Origin: Mrakia gelida
Lineage: Eukaryota > Basidiomycota > Tremellomycetes > Cystofilobasidiales > Mrakiaceae
Assembly: GCA_024345305.1 (NCBI GenBank)
Contig: BRON01000011.1
Location: 1,426,001 to 1,490,000, forward strand
Length of the DNA stretch: 64,000 nucleotides
Reading direction: 5' to 3'
Of the stretch, positions 48,245 to 59,767 are shown in pieces. The position numbers and the translations under genes are program-made. Position 1 is the first letter of the stretch. Every line of letters starts with the position of its first letter. The notes below the pieces were generated by a model, which ran no database searches, was not told where the DNA came from, and saw only the letters and a program-made list of their open reading frames with translations.

Positions 48245-49745
48245 ATGTCAGCTGCCAAGCTCCTATCAGAAATCACTACCACCAACCTCTTAACAGTCGT
48301 TAACGCTCTCAGACACGACTTAGCTCGTGAGTCCTAATCGATCTGGCTTCGTTTAGAACGACGAAGGGAAGAAGATGAACGAGCTCAACAAGAGCTGACC
48401 CTTCTTCTTCTTCTTCTTTCCTCCTCCAGCTCCTCCTGATACGGGTATCCCTCCTCTGGATGATCTTCTCGTCAGTGCCAGGAAGGGAATGGAAGGTCTG
48501 CTTTCGGAGAACGCGCTTCAGAGAGGAGACATGATTGAGATTCAGGGAGCTTCAGGTTCAGGTCGGTCCGATTCTCCCTCTCGTTCTCTCTCTCGTCTCG
48601 TTCCTTCGTCTCGTCTCTTTTCGCTCCATATATATACTCGAACTGACTCTCTATCCATCCCAGGCAAAACCACCCTCCTCGACACCCTTCTCCTCACTCG
48701 GATCCTCCCTTCCTCCTTCACCTTCCACCCTTCCTCTCCTTCAACACACCGAACGTTCCCAACCCTCGTCCACCTCGGAGGCTCCTCCCTCTCCTGCATC
48801 GTCTTCTCTCTCTCCCCCTCGTCACCCTTCTCCCTCCTCCGTCTAGCCAACACTCTCCGCGCATACATCCTCACTCGCTTCACCTCCTCCGCCCAAGATC
48901 TCTGGCCGAACATCTCTTACCCCACCCGCGCTCACGACTGGATCGACTCCATCTCCCCCGATATCGAGTCTCTCGTCTCCCAATCCCTCGCTCGCATCCG
49001 AGTCTGGAGAGGGAACGGTGGAGTAGGGTCTTGGGAACTCGCTGGAGGACTGAAACGCGTGCAGGAGGTGGTGAAGGAGGAGTTTGGGAAGGAGGAGGAG
49101 TTGGGCTTGATTGCTGTGGATGATTTTGGGGAAGGGTTCTTTCAGGATGGGTGGGAGTTCTTGCAGAGGGAGAAGGCGGGGAAGGATCAAGGAGCGTTGG
49201 TGGATGTGACGACTCAACCGATGTATCACGTCCTCAAGACGTTGACGGAGTTGAGAGAGAGGTTGGGGACGGTGGTGGTTTTGACGACGCAGGCTTTGTT
49301 GGTACCTTCGACTTCCTCCTCTTCCTCGACTAGCAACACCAGCACCAACACCCCTTTCCCAAAACAGCACCTCGCCTTCCCCTACGTCGACCCTTTCGCG
49401 AACCCTCCTCCTCGTCCTCCCGCATCCTCGTCGTCCTCGTCCTCAACCACCAACACCACCCTAGTCGCGTCCGGTCACCAACCTCCTGCTCCTCCTCCTC
49501 CAGCGCGTCCCGTCCCACCCGAGATCCGAGGTCTGACGCATCACATCACTCTCCTCACACCCGGAGAGAGGCTCAAACCCATCGATCTGGACAAAGGGCT
49601 GAGAGGGGAGTTGAGGGAGGAAGAGAGGAGAGTTCCGAGAGGGAAGGTGAGAGGGATCTTGCGAGTCGTGGGAGGAGTGGGAGCTGCGAGGGAGGGGAGG
49701 AGTTGGGAGATCGGGATCGGGAGGGAGGGGTTGCAGGTGGGCTGA
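48245..49745 (+). CDS. XRCC2: Rad51 paralogue, XRCC2-like
   Basis: ATG 48245 (MSAAKLLSEITTTNLL); exon 2 starts after CCTCCAG and contains GDMIEIQGASGSGKTTLLDT, with the Walker A motif GASGSGKT rebuilt across an intron at about 48562-48662, and LLLTRILPS, a close match to the XRCC2 pattern after Walker A. Walker B is LGLIAVDDF, and TVVVLTTQALLVP fits the strand before the sensor region. A Ser/Pro-rich insertion (49305-49510) separates this from a C-terminal strand region (THHITLLTPGERL). Stop TGA 49743-49745. RecA-fold paralogues help load Rad51 in homologous recombination. XRCC2 is the best fit, but another paralogue cannot be excluded. Confidence 0.75.
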
Positions 49746-50253
49746 TCTTGGGGGCTGAGGAGGACGTTGTTTCTGGGACGAGGGAGGTAAAGGAGAGGGC
49801 AGACGAGCCGACGTGCGACAAGTTTGGCTTTGATCGATCTGTCTTGTTTCTTTTGTAGACTATAGTGTATCATTTGCTGTTCGTCTTTGGATCCTACGAG
49901 ACTCCACTTTCGAAAGTGATTTGGGATCTTCTGAACCTTGGTCCCGAAGGGCCGTCGACGTCGAGTCGAGCTGAGTCGGATCTCTGAGTCGCTTCGACGC
50001 GTCGCTGGCTCTATTTCCGCTCCCCGTCTTTCGTTCCTCTTCTTCCCAGATTGACTGAGACTTCTTAAACTCGCGTCTGTACTTTGAAGGAGAGGTGGAT
50101 GTCGATACATAGGATATCTACCTGGGGCCGAGGCTGCGTTTCCGTCGTTGTGAGTGAGGGGAGGAGAAGGAATGTGACTACGAAGAGGGCGTCTTTTGAG
50201 GGGTGAATGTATGTTACAGAGAAGAGGGAAGGTTTGATTGAGAGAGAGACGGA
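49746..50253. other. Convergent intergenic gap
   Basis: About 510 bp between two converging 3' ends; one GACGCGTC at 49996. No gene was seen. Confidence 0.55.
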
Positions 50254-53200
50254 TCAAAGGAAACCCTTCCCGACCCTGTGTCCAGCGAAGAGGTTCTTGG
50301 GCTTGCTCGTCTCTTGATCGGACGTCGACGACGCGGCGACTTCGATGAGAGGACAAACGGGTGCTTTGACGAGGTGGCCGTAGGTCGCTCCGGCCCCTGT
50401 AGGTTGAGAAATGGAAAGGGTGGACGTTGTCAGCTGGAGAAGGAGGAGAGAGCGCGAGGGACGGGAGGGGAGCGAAGAGGGAGAGGGACGAACAGATCAC
50501 GACACCTGATGAAGGGAAGGAAAGGGCACGAGGTCAGCAACTGTGAAAGGAAGAGCTCGAGGCCGTTCAAAGCTCACCATTCGTCCATCCGAACCCAGTC
50601 ACGACCTGAAAGAAAGGGGAACAGCGAGGGAAGATGAGAGGGGGCGGGGTCAGCTTCGACTCGCGACTCGACTCGACGCGAGATCCGACTCGAACGAGGG
50701 TCTGCTTACCTCGTACTCCCCTCCACCACCAGCAGCGTCAATGGCAGTCGCATCAAACTTCTCGAACATGTTTCCCGTCGAGGTCGAGTCGGCGTGAGTG
50801 ATGTTGAGCTCCTCCTCCGGAAGCTGAGCGAGAATGCCCGGGATCGATCCTCCCGTTGAGTACCACGAGCAGAATGCCGCACTGAGGTATCGGTTGACCT
50901 GAGGTCGCGAGTTGCGAGAGAAAGGGAGAGGTCAGTTTGGGAAGAAGGCGAGCAAGGGAAGAGAACGAGAAGCGACGCGAAAGGACTCACGACTTCCCCG
51001 AGCAGGACGTCCCTCCATCCTTCCCCGACCGTGACGTTCTGATCTCCTGGTCGATCTCCCAGCAGAATCACCGTTCCGTTGTCGACCCCTTCTTGAACGG
51101 GGAGAGAAGACTCGTTCATCCCGAGCTGACCGTACGGTACAAGGTCGAACGAGGAGGAGTTGGAGGGCCGGAAGGTCGTGTAAGGAGTCGAGGTGAGGTT
51201 AGTAGGGAGTCGAGCGAGAGCTTTGGTCAGGATGTACTGGTGAGGTGGCCAGCTATGATGATGACGAGGGACGGGAGACAAGTCAGCGAGGGGAAGACGA
51301 GAAGGGAAGAGGGGGAGAGGGTGACTCACGCGTTGGCTGAGACGCGTCGAGAAAAGGAAACGACGAGTCAACATCAGCTGCGGCGTCGAGGAGGTCAGGA
51401 AGGGGAGCTCGAGAAAACTCACGGAAGTCCCAGTTGAGGTTACTTTCGGTGAGAGTGCAAGGAACCGATCCGTTGTACTTCTCGAGCATCAAGTTGAGTC
51501 CGCTGAAAGCTTGGAAGAGCTTCTGCTCGTCGTTCTCGACCTCCTCGGGGATGATGCCGAGCCCTGATAAGCGAACGACGGAGGGAGTTCAGTACAAGTC
51601 AGGGACGAGAGAGGTTTGATCCGAGCTCACAGAAGGGGTAGAAAGCAGCGAGGGAGAAGAAGTCGGATCGAGACGAGGAGGTCGTGTTCTGTTTGGAGTC
51701 GAGAGAGCAGCCGCGTCAGTTTTCGCGACCAAGGCGAGAGTCAACAGCGAAGTTAGAGGACTCACGAAGTCGTAGAAAGCAAGTTTCGTAGGATCCCAGA
51801 AGAGATCAAGTATCGCGTCCTTGAGAAGAGCTCCCTGGTGGTAGTGCAGATCGGCCTTCGACGTCGCGTTGTCTCGTTTGATGGTCGTGCTTGTCGAGTT
51901 GACGCACGAGTAGGTCTCGTACAGACCTCCGAGCTGATTGAGAGAACGGCAGGCCGAAGAGAAGAAGTCAGCAGCGGAACAAAATACGAACAGACGCGTC
52001 AGGTCAGAAGGACGAACGAGGTAGTGGTCCGAGGCAAGAAGAGCGTTGAGATCGACGGGAGCGAGCTCTCGAATGCTATTTCAAGGCGAAGAGAAGTGGG
52101 AAAGAGGTCAGCCAGGAGATTCAGAGGAAGGAGAGGGACGAAAGTTCAGGAACTCACGCGAGCGAACGAAGACCCTGCAGCGGATCAGTCAAGTTCTTCC
52201 CGTAATCCTTCATCCACCGAGCCGTGTAGTCCCATCCTGACTCGGCTCCCGAGGCGAGTTGAATGTAAAGATCCTCGGCTTGGGTCTCGTTGAGAGGAGG
52301 ATCGGAAAGGTTGACCGTCTCCCAGTCCTCGACGTAGCCTTCGGGTCGAGGCGCGGTGTTGAGGAAGACGTTGTATCGTCCGACCTGATGAGTCTTGTTG
52401 GTGTAGGGAGACGTGACGGCGAAAGTTCGGTTGGTTTGCCACCACTGGAGCTCGGCTGTTTGAAGAAGAAGGAGAAAGCGGAGGTCAGTTCGAGGAAGGA
52501 GGAGGCGAGAGGGAGGGAGGGACGCGACGAACCGTCAGCGAGAGGGAGAGCTCTCTCGAGGATTGATGTGTCGTTCGTGAATCGGACGTAGAGGTCGAGC
52601 ATCTGTGATTAAAGAATCACGAGGTCGAGTCAGAGAGAGAGCTCGAGAAGGATGCTTCGCCGAGAGGACGACGAACCTGAATGAAGACGGGAGGCTGGGA
52701 TCGGTTCAAGCTGCCGAGGAGAGGACCAGAGTCAGCTCGAGTTCTCAAGACACTTCACAGCTTCGAGATGACTCACTAGTACTTCCTCCCTCCGTTGGGG
52801 ATGAATCCGTAGAGCTGAATCTGGTCCATGAAGTTGTCGAGAATGTCTCGAGCGTACGTAGCGAGTCCAGAGTGAAGAAGTCCTTCGACGATCCTGGAAG
52901 ACGAGAAGAGAGACGGTCAACGAGTGAAGATTCGGATGATGAAGAGGAATATGCTTACCAGAAAGAGTCCCTGCAAGGAGAGAAGAAAGCCAGAAGGAGG
53001 GGCGCGTCAGTTTTCGAACGAAGGAGGACACGACTTCTTCGGAGACGACGTACCAGTAGTAGACCTCGCCTGCAAGGAGAAACGAAAGCCAGAAGGAGGG
53101 ACGCGTCGGTTTTCGAACGAAGGAGGACACGACTTCATCGGAGACGACGTACGATATCGTCCTCCCGGTACCACGACAGTGTGGTTGAGAGGGATGAGAG

Positions 53201-54209
53201 ACGAGTCACAGGCGTTTCCAGCACCACAGAGAGTGGAGTTGTCGGTCTCTCTGCGAAGAGGAAAGAAGTGAAGGACAAGCGAGAACGAGCAGGTCAGCTT
53301 CGGCTCTCGGCGAGATATCGCTATGGAAACCACGAGAATGGACCGTCGACGTACCGGATGAGACCTGACCAATATCCGATAACCTCGCCAATCCATGCTC
53401 GGACGACGGGATCCTCGACAGTCTCGAGGAAAGGGGTTGCCGACGCGTTGAACGAGGAATCAATCTGAACGGCGACGAGTTCGGTTCCCTCGGCAGTCTT
53501 GGAAGATCAGAAGAAAAAGAAGGATTTTATCGATCAGCTTGGGTTGTTCTCTGTCTGCCTGCTGGCCGCGGCCAGGGAATCGAGCGAGATGCGAGCGGGG
53601 TGAGACGGGGAGGAGGACGAACGAAGTAGGTGTTGACGAAGTCCTCGAGCTCGCCGACTGCACAGAGAAAGCGACGTTCAAAGGGTCAGCTGAGCCCTCT
53701 AGATTGGGCTGAGCAGCTCCCAGAAAAGTTTCGAGCAGAGCTACTCGCAGATGAAGACTGAACTCACCGGTCAAATTCGAGCCCGACGCTTTGGCAGCTT
53801 CAAACGCGAGGAGAGTCTCGTTGTAAGAGAACTTGGTCGGCTTGTCCGAGAAGGTCTTCGAATCGGGGAAGATTTTAGCGAGCTGAACCGTTTGCATGAT
53901 CTGTGAGGTCCAGAAGAAGATGAGAAGAAGGTCAGCCAGAGCGTCATGGTCGAAGAGCATGGAGGAGATCGAGAGACTCACGTCTCCAGCACAGTAGGTT
54001 CCCGAGGGACACCATGACTGGTACTCAGGATCAGGGAAGCTCTCGATGAGGGCTGCTGCTGGGAGGGTCGAGCTGGGAGAAGCAGTCGGCTCGGCTGAAG
54101 TAGTCGTTGAGGGAGTAGTTGAAGAGGCGACGCTCGAGATCGAGGAGGAGATCACTCCCGCCTGAGAGACTCCGGCGAGAAGGAGGAGTGGAAGAAGGAA
54201 GGAAGGCAT
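50254..54209 (-). CDS. Secreted alpha,alpha-trehalase (GH37)
   Basis: ATG 54207-54209 begins a signal peptide (MPSFLLPLLLLAGVSQAG) and a Ser/Thr-rich spacer. Family landmarks: WCPSGTYCAGDIMQTVQLAK, DSKTFSDKPTKF, signature 1 PGGRYREVYYWDSFW, DNFMDQIQLYGFIPNGGRKY, YNVFLNTAPRPEGYVEDWET, GWDYTARWMKD, signature 2 LNWDFPNAWPPHQYI, GGGGEYEVVTGFGWTNGV. Stop TGA 50254-50256. It splits trehalose to two glucoses outside the cell or in the vacuole; many N-glycosylation sites (NET, NLT, NRS, NDT) agree. More than a dozen introns, several around tiny exons: 16 nt (53054-53069), 12 nt (52959-52970), 7 nt (51330-51336) and 12 nt (50494-50505). Both active-site signatures exist only after exact splicing. No EF-hand-like N-terminal calcium site, so it is not the cytosolic neutral type. 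Confidence 0.93.
52971..53053 (-). repeat. Twin intron copy A (83 nt)
   Basis: Spliceosomal intron of the trehalase gene with donor GTACGT, branch site ACTGACGCGCC and acceptor TTGCAG. It matches the next intron upstream (53070-53152) at 78 of 83 positions with no gaps. Confidence 0.92.
53070..53152 (-). repeat. Twin intron copy B (83 nt)
   Basis: Same length, donor and acceptor as copy A; it contains an exact GACGCGTC (53100-53107). Only five substitutions separate the two, and a 16-nt exon lies between them. Confidence 0.92.
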
Positions 54210-54923
54210 GCCTCGTTGAAGGTCGAGATGATGGATGTTGGAGGTGAGCTTGAGGTGAAGGAAAACTGGAAGAGAAAGCCTTGGGAGACTAGGGGGAGGG
54301 AACCGAGAGAAACGAGAGAGAGTGCCGCGGAGGGTCTCATTTGTCGAAGATCAAACCACCAAGGCAGAAGGTGTGGATGCCCGGATCAGCCGACGGCGAT
54401 GGAAGCGCAACAGCGTCATCCACCAAGGCAACAAGGGACCGAGAAGGTATGTCGGCGGGCAGAAAGAAAGAGAGAAGGGGAAAGAAGGAAAGAAATCGCG
54501 AGCTTGGCTCTTCCCTTCCCTCCAACCCCTTCCAGCGAGCTATACGAGCGAGTTTTGGACGGACCTCCGTCGACTCCGAGACCTTTGATCCACGATTCCT
54601 TTGTTGGTGTTTTCGTCCTCCAGCTGGGGACCAGTGATGGCTGATGGTTGAGCTTCGTCGACGGAGGGAGTTCGACGATCGAGGAAAGCGAGGTGTTGGT
54701 CGAGTAGGGGAATCCTGGCAGAAGCTGAGTCATATCCCTAGAGAGCGGTGATGGAACAATCGTAGTCCTATTAAGATCTCTGTGAGGGAAAAAGACGAGG
54801 AAAAGAGGGAGGTCGTGGCTTGAAGGAGAAAGGCGAAAGAGGAGAGCTCACTTCGAGACCTCCTCCTCTTCCTCCTTCTGCCATCCGACCGTCACACGAG
54901 AAATCTCACAAATCGAGTCACTC
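54210..54923. promoter_or_regulatory. Divergent promoter, trehalase and esterase genes
   Basis: About 715 bp. An AGGGG pentamer sits at 54291, about 82 bp from the trehalase start; this resembles a stress-response element, but a 5-mer alone is weak. Open frames here are featureless. Confidence 0.4.
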
Positions 54924-55869
54924 ATGTCTCTCAACACCACGCTTGATGTGATGGTCCTTCTCGGCGACTCGATCACGGAGGGGAGCTGGGCCAAGGAAGG
55001 GTTGTCCACTCGACTCGCTGGTGAGCTTCGACTCCTCCTTCCCTTGCTTCGTCCGAGCTCACCATCTTCCCGTTTGCCTCTTCCTCGCACCGAGCTTCTA
55101 ATCGTCCTGACTTTACACCCTCTTTCGTCTGCCAGAGTTCTACGTGAGGAAGTTGGACGTGATCAACCGTGGATATGGAGGATATACGACTCGCGACCTC
55201 CTCCCCGTCGCAGAGGATCTCTTCCGACCTACGACGAGCACCGATCTCCCCAAAGTAAGACAGATCACACTCTTCCTGGGAGCCAACGATGCCGTCCTCT
55301 TCGGTCCCCAAGCCGTTCGTGAGTCAACCTCGTCCCCGTCTATCGCTCTCGTTTGAGCCTCCTTCTCGAGCTGACCCCTCCCTCTTCCTCTCCTCCCTCC
55401 CTCCCTTCAGCCCTTGGCGAGTTCACCATGAACCTCTCCACCATCCTCACCCTCCTCCCTCCCGAGATCCCCAAACTTCTCATCACTCCTCCCATCCCCG
55501 ACGGCGCCGCCTGGTGTGCTCGCAAGCAGATCCCTGGCCTCGCCCCCAATCGATCGGAGGAGAACACATGGAGGTATGCCGCTGCCGTCGTCGAGTTAGG
55601 CAAGGAGATGAGCAGAAACGGGTTCGAGGTCTGGACGATCGATCTGTGGGACGCTATGGATCAGTATCGACAGCAGCCAGGTCAGGCTTTGGGAGATCTG
55701 CTCTCGGACGGGTTACATTTGAGCGAACGCGTGGGTCAACCTCCCTTCGCTCGTCTTCCTCTTGCTCGCTGTCTGACTCCGGAGCTGACCATGTCCTGTT
55801 CGCCTCTCGCAGGGATACAAACTCCTCTCGGATCTCGTCATCGAGACTCTGTTCCAAAAGGGATCGTGA
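54924..55869 (+). CDS. IAH1: SGNH/GDSL esterase, isoamyl-acetate hydrolase type
   Basis: ATG 54924 (MSLNTTLDVMVLLGDSITEG). Block I is GDSITEG with the nucleophile Ser; block II appears as NRGYGGYTTRD with the oxyanion Gly; block III is LFLGANDAVL with the oxyanion Asn; block V is LSDGLHLSERGYKLL with the catalytic Asp and His, completed by the last intron. The order and spacing match the Iah1 family, which hydrolyses acetate esters. About 240 residues; stop TGA 55867-55869. Likely cytosolic since no signal peptide is seen. Four exons with short introns. Confidence 0.92.
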
Positions 55870-56181
55870 AGCGGCGACGAGGGAGGGGAGCGGAAGGGAC
55901 GTGCTCGCGTCGCGACTTTGACTTTGACGAGGAGAGTGAGCTTTTGACTAGATAAATTCATGACCCTGCCACGACCTCGAACTCGGCTCCCTCGTCGCCC
56001 TTTCGTTCAAAGATAGACACATATTTTGACGCCGAGGGAGGAACTGCTTTGCGAAGCTCTGCTGAATCCTCTCCCCGGCGTCTCGCCCTCCCCACTTCCT
56101 CGTCCCCCCAACCACTCGTCCCACTTCCTCGCCTACTCTCTCTCTCTCTCTTCGCTCTCTTCTGCTTCGTCTCTCTCAGCC
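55870..56181. other. Short intergenic gap
   Basis: About 310 bp between tandem plus-strand genes; C/T-rich leader ahead of the pantothenate kinase start. Nothing else was seen. Confidence 0.55.
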
Positions 56182-58622
56182 ATGCCCGCTCCAGAGGTCG
56201 TTCTCCCTTCTCCCAAGACCATCTCGGTGGACATGACCGTGAGTTTCTGCCAGCAAAAAGGAAGGGAACAGAAGGGGCGAGGAGGGTCGAGATTTCCGGT
56301 TTCATCCGTCGCCGACGCTGACTTGAGCTTTCCTCGTCCTTCTTTCTCTTCCAGGGAGCTGAGATTCTTACCGAGGACTCTCCTGCTGTTAGTTTATGTG
56401 CTCCAAGTTGAATGGGTTGATGAGGTGGAGGGGGGGAGGAGAACGAAACACTTTGAGCTCACGCTGACTCCCTTCCTCGCTCCCTTCTTTTCCGTTCGCT
56501 AGACTCGAGATTCTCGAGGGATCTACCTCCCCCATCATGTTGAACCTGTCTCGCACATAGCCATCGACGTGAGTGCATACATGCCCTCCTTTCGTTCGAG
56601 CTCTGAGCTGACTCTGTCTCGCTTTCTTTGTATAGATTGGAGGCTCGCTCGCGAAGCTCGTTTACTTTACCCGTTCACCTCTCCCTCCCGTCGGACTCTC
56701 CTCCCCTCCATCTCCACCACCAGACGGCTCCTCCTCAACACCTAGAGATCACTCTCCGTCGTACGCGGACTCTCCTCTCAAGCCCAACCCCAACGGAGCT
56801 CTCACACCTCAAGTCCTAGCCGCGACCTTCGCTTCCATCCCCTCCTCCTCCTCCTCCCCGAGGTCGGCCGACCGTTCAGCATCCCATCACCGATCCTCCA
56901 AACGTCCTCACTCTTCCAACCGTCGCTCCACCCATCTACCCAACCTCCCAGGAGGTCTCCTCAACTTCACTCGGTTCGAAACCTCCGAGATTCACCTCTG
57001 CGTCGCCTTCATCCAAACGCTCATCGCTCAGTCGGCTCAACTCAACCGAGTCTCCATCGCAGAGATGCAACGAGGAGTCAAGATCATGGCGACCGGAGGA
57101 GGAGCTCACAAGTTCTACGAGATGTTCAAGGAGGAGCTTGGGGACGAGGTCGAGATCGTGAAGGAGGACGAGATGGCCTGCTTGATCACTGGGCTGAGCT
57201 TCATTACTCGAGTGCCGAACGAGGTGTTCTGGTACTCGGACGAGCTCGTATATCAGGTCAGCCATCTCAGCTTCCCCAGCACAGCTCCTCCAACACCACC
57301 ATCAGCAGCCGCATCGGCCGACAATCTTCCAACTCCTTCACCTCTCGAACCTTCGCTCAACGGATCGACTCCTCCTCCTCCCCCCATCAACGGCGACGCT
57401 TCTCCCTCACTTTCCCAACCCTCAGCCACTACCACCTCCTCCTCATCATCACTCCCCAACGGCACTTCCACACCCACATCCCTACCACCACCCTTCCAAC
57501 CAGCCGACCTCCCTCGTCCTTCTCCCAACCCTCCAACTTACGAGGTCACCTTCGAAACCAACCCTCAAGCCAAACATCAGTTCCCCTGCCTGCTCGTCAA
57601 CATCGGGTCTGGAGTCTCCATCGTCAAGGTTGACAAAGACGGGTCGTTCGAGCGAATCAGTGGAACCAGTCTCGGAGGAGGAACACTTTGGGGATTGTTG
57701 AGCTTGCTCACCGACGCGGAGAGTTTCGATGGTTCGTTCCACCTCTTTCCCCCTCCTCCTTTGCCTTTCTATACGTCCTTCCACGAACGAGAGGCCCTTA
57801 CTCACACTCTCCTACCCCTCTGTTCGTCTCGTCGTGACGTCGTCGTTCTCAAACCAGAAATGCTCGAACTCTCCGAAAAGGGCGACAACTCTCGCGTTGA
57901 CATGCTCGTCGGAGATATCTACGGACAGGACTACTCCAAGGTCGGACTCAAGTCATCGACTATCGCTTCTTCGTTCGGGAAGGTCTTCCAGAAGGGTCCG
58001 AGGGGCGATGCGGGAGGAGGAGAGGGGAAGAAGAAGGGGAAGGCGGCTTGGAAGCAGGAGGATCTAGCGAGGAGTTTGCTGTACGCTGTCAGTAACAACA
58101 TTGGGCAGATCGCGTGAGTACATTCTATTTCTTCGCCTTCATTTCGCGGGTTGGGAGTATGTTCGTGGTCGATGGGAAGGAAGGACGAGAGCTCGAACGC
58201 GTTTCGTGCTCGACGCGTCTCGTCTCGTCTTGTCTCGACGAGCTGACCCCTCTCTCTTCGCTTCTTTCTTCAGTTACATGAACGCCGAGAAACACAACCT
58301 CGATCGGATCTACTTCGGAGGATGCTTCATTCGAGGTTCGTCTACCTCCGCTTCCTTTCCTTCTGCTCTCGCTCTCGCAAACTCACCTTTCTTCCCCGTT
58401 TCCGTCCCTCGTCCTCCAGGTCACCCAACAACCATCTCCACCCTCTCCTACGCCATCCGCTTCTGGTCCAAAGGGACCAAACGAGCCATGTTCCTTCGAC
58501 ACGAAGGTTTCCTCGGATCCATCGGAGCTTGGATCACTTCCATCGCTGCTGACGCCGAGGGGAGCGTGGGGAGCACGAGTGGAAGTGCGGTTGGGGAGGG
58601 AGAGACGGAGGAGGAGGTCTAG
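56182..58622 (+). CDS. CAB1: Pantothenate kinase (eukaryotic type)
   Basis: ATG 56182 ([19 protein letters not shown]). Short exons lead to the phosphate-binding motif [15 protein letters not shown], rebuilt across an intron at about 56571-56635. A Ser/Pro insertion (56690-56930) precedes LLNFTRFET. Core blocks: [83 protein letters not shown] and the end [40 protein letters not shown]. Stop TAG 58620-58622. It phosphorylates pantothenate, the first step to coenzyme A. A second low-complexity stretch (57257-57540) sits between YSDELVYQ and the nucleotide loop; it begins with GTCAGC and might be partly intron. An intron at 58212 carries GACGCGTC. Confidence 0.94.
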
Positions 58623-59169
58623 GAGACGGTGGAGGTTTATCTATGGTTTTGATCTACACATAGGACACTTTGTTTTTGCTTTGCACGAAGAAGGTCCAAG
58701 GGGATTGACGGGCATCGAGAACAGAAAGGGAGAGGGAGGCAGAGAAGGGGAAGGCTGAGAGAAAGGCGGAGTTGTTGAGTGGAAGGATGATGCTGTTAGA
58801 AGTGTGTTTGCCAGTGCTACAACTAAGGAGGGGTATCTGAAGGACGAAGAGTTCGAATTCGATGTGAGCCGTCGACGCGTCAACATCGTCCGGCAAGGGC
58901 GTCGAGGTCTCTGGGAGCAAAGCGAGGAGTCTCAAAGCTCTGTCCGTTGAGGATTGAAAGAGAGTGTAATTTCCGTCGGCATTCGATCTGAGTCTGGGCT
59001 CACGAAGAATCGAGAAAGCCGAAGGGACAAGCACCCTCGCGTGCCAGCTCGACGCGTCGCTCCACGTCCGTCGTTGGGAAGCTTTGTCGCGATGGAAATC
59101 TTTCGAGCAACCAATTACGTTCTAGGTATGTAGGTGTAGCTCATCGATCTCGCTCCTGAAAACTCAGCC
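58623..59169. other. Intergenic gap
   Basis: About 550 bp with two GACGCGTC copies (58874, 59051). No gene was seen. Confidence 0.5.
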
Positions 59170-59480
59170 CAAACTAAACCCGTCGCGTCGGCGTCGAAGT
59201 CGGCTTGAAGTAGAAGCGCTTGTGCCTCTTCCAGTCGGTTCCTTGATGTTCTGAAGGCAAGGAGAGGAAGAGACGATGTTGGTTGAAGTGTGGGAGGAGC
59301 AGGGAGGACGAGAGAGTGGACCGCTTGAACAGGCGCGAGCAGCGAAGCGCCAAAGAAAACGACGTCGACGCGTTGAGCAAACGAGAGTCAGGGACGAGTT
59401 TCGACGAGAACGAGAAAATTCTAACGTGGGCTGTTGACTCAGACTCAAGCAGACTGCTGCATCTTCGCTCATACGCCACG
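59170..59480 (-). pseudogene. Decayed MYND zinc-finger fragment
   Basis: On the minus strand, after a CTTCAG acceptor, the frame reads EHQGTDWKRHKRFYFKPTS, nearly the same as the end of the MYND gene at 31146 (EHQKADWKRHKRLCFKP). DNA around it is also alike: the preceding intron's branch region and a degenerate GACGCGTC-like segment are recognisable. The last zinc Cys is now Tyr, the upstream acceptor has lost its AG, and the stop is displaced. No N-terminal body was found. It appears to be the remnant of a duplicated MYND gene, beside an F-box-like gene in the same divergent order. Confidence 0.65.
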
Positions 59481-59767
59481 ATTCCCTTACATTGATCGAT
59501 CCGTCGTCGCAGGTTGATCTCCTTCACGACGATTTTCGCCTCTGCTTCGAACTCAAATCTTCCAAAACATCTCAGCCCCAAGAGGTTTTATCCCAAGATC
59601 TCTCCAAGAACAAAACTTCATCTGCATCGGTCTCGCCATATATGGCATCCCACGCAGGAAAACAAACTCACGACGGCGGTTCGGCTCTTTTGATCTTTCG
59701 AGAAAGCTGTTCCCTCTCTCGCTTCGTCTCTACCTCACATTTTTCCACCTTCCCTCCTAACCACAGC

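Noticed and set aside
52971..53152. Twin introns as simple assembly duplication
   Set aside because: The copies differ at five sites, and both are needed, with the exon between them, to rebuild the trehalase signature.
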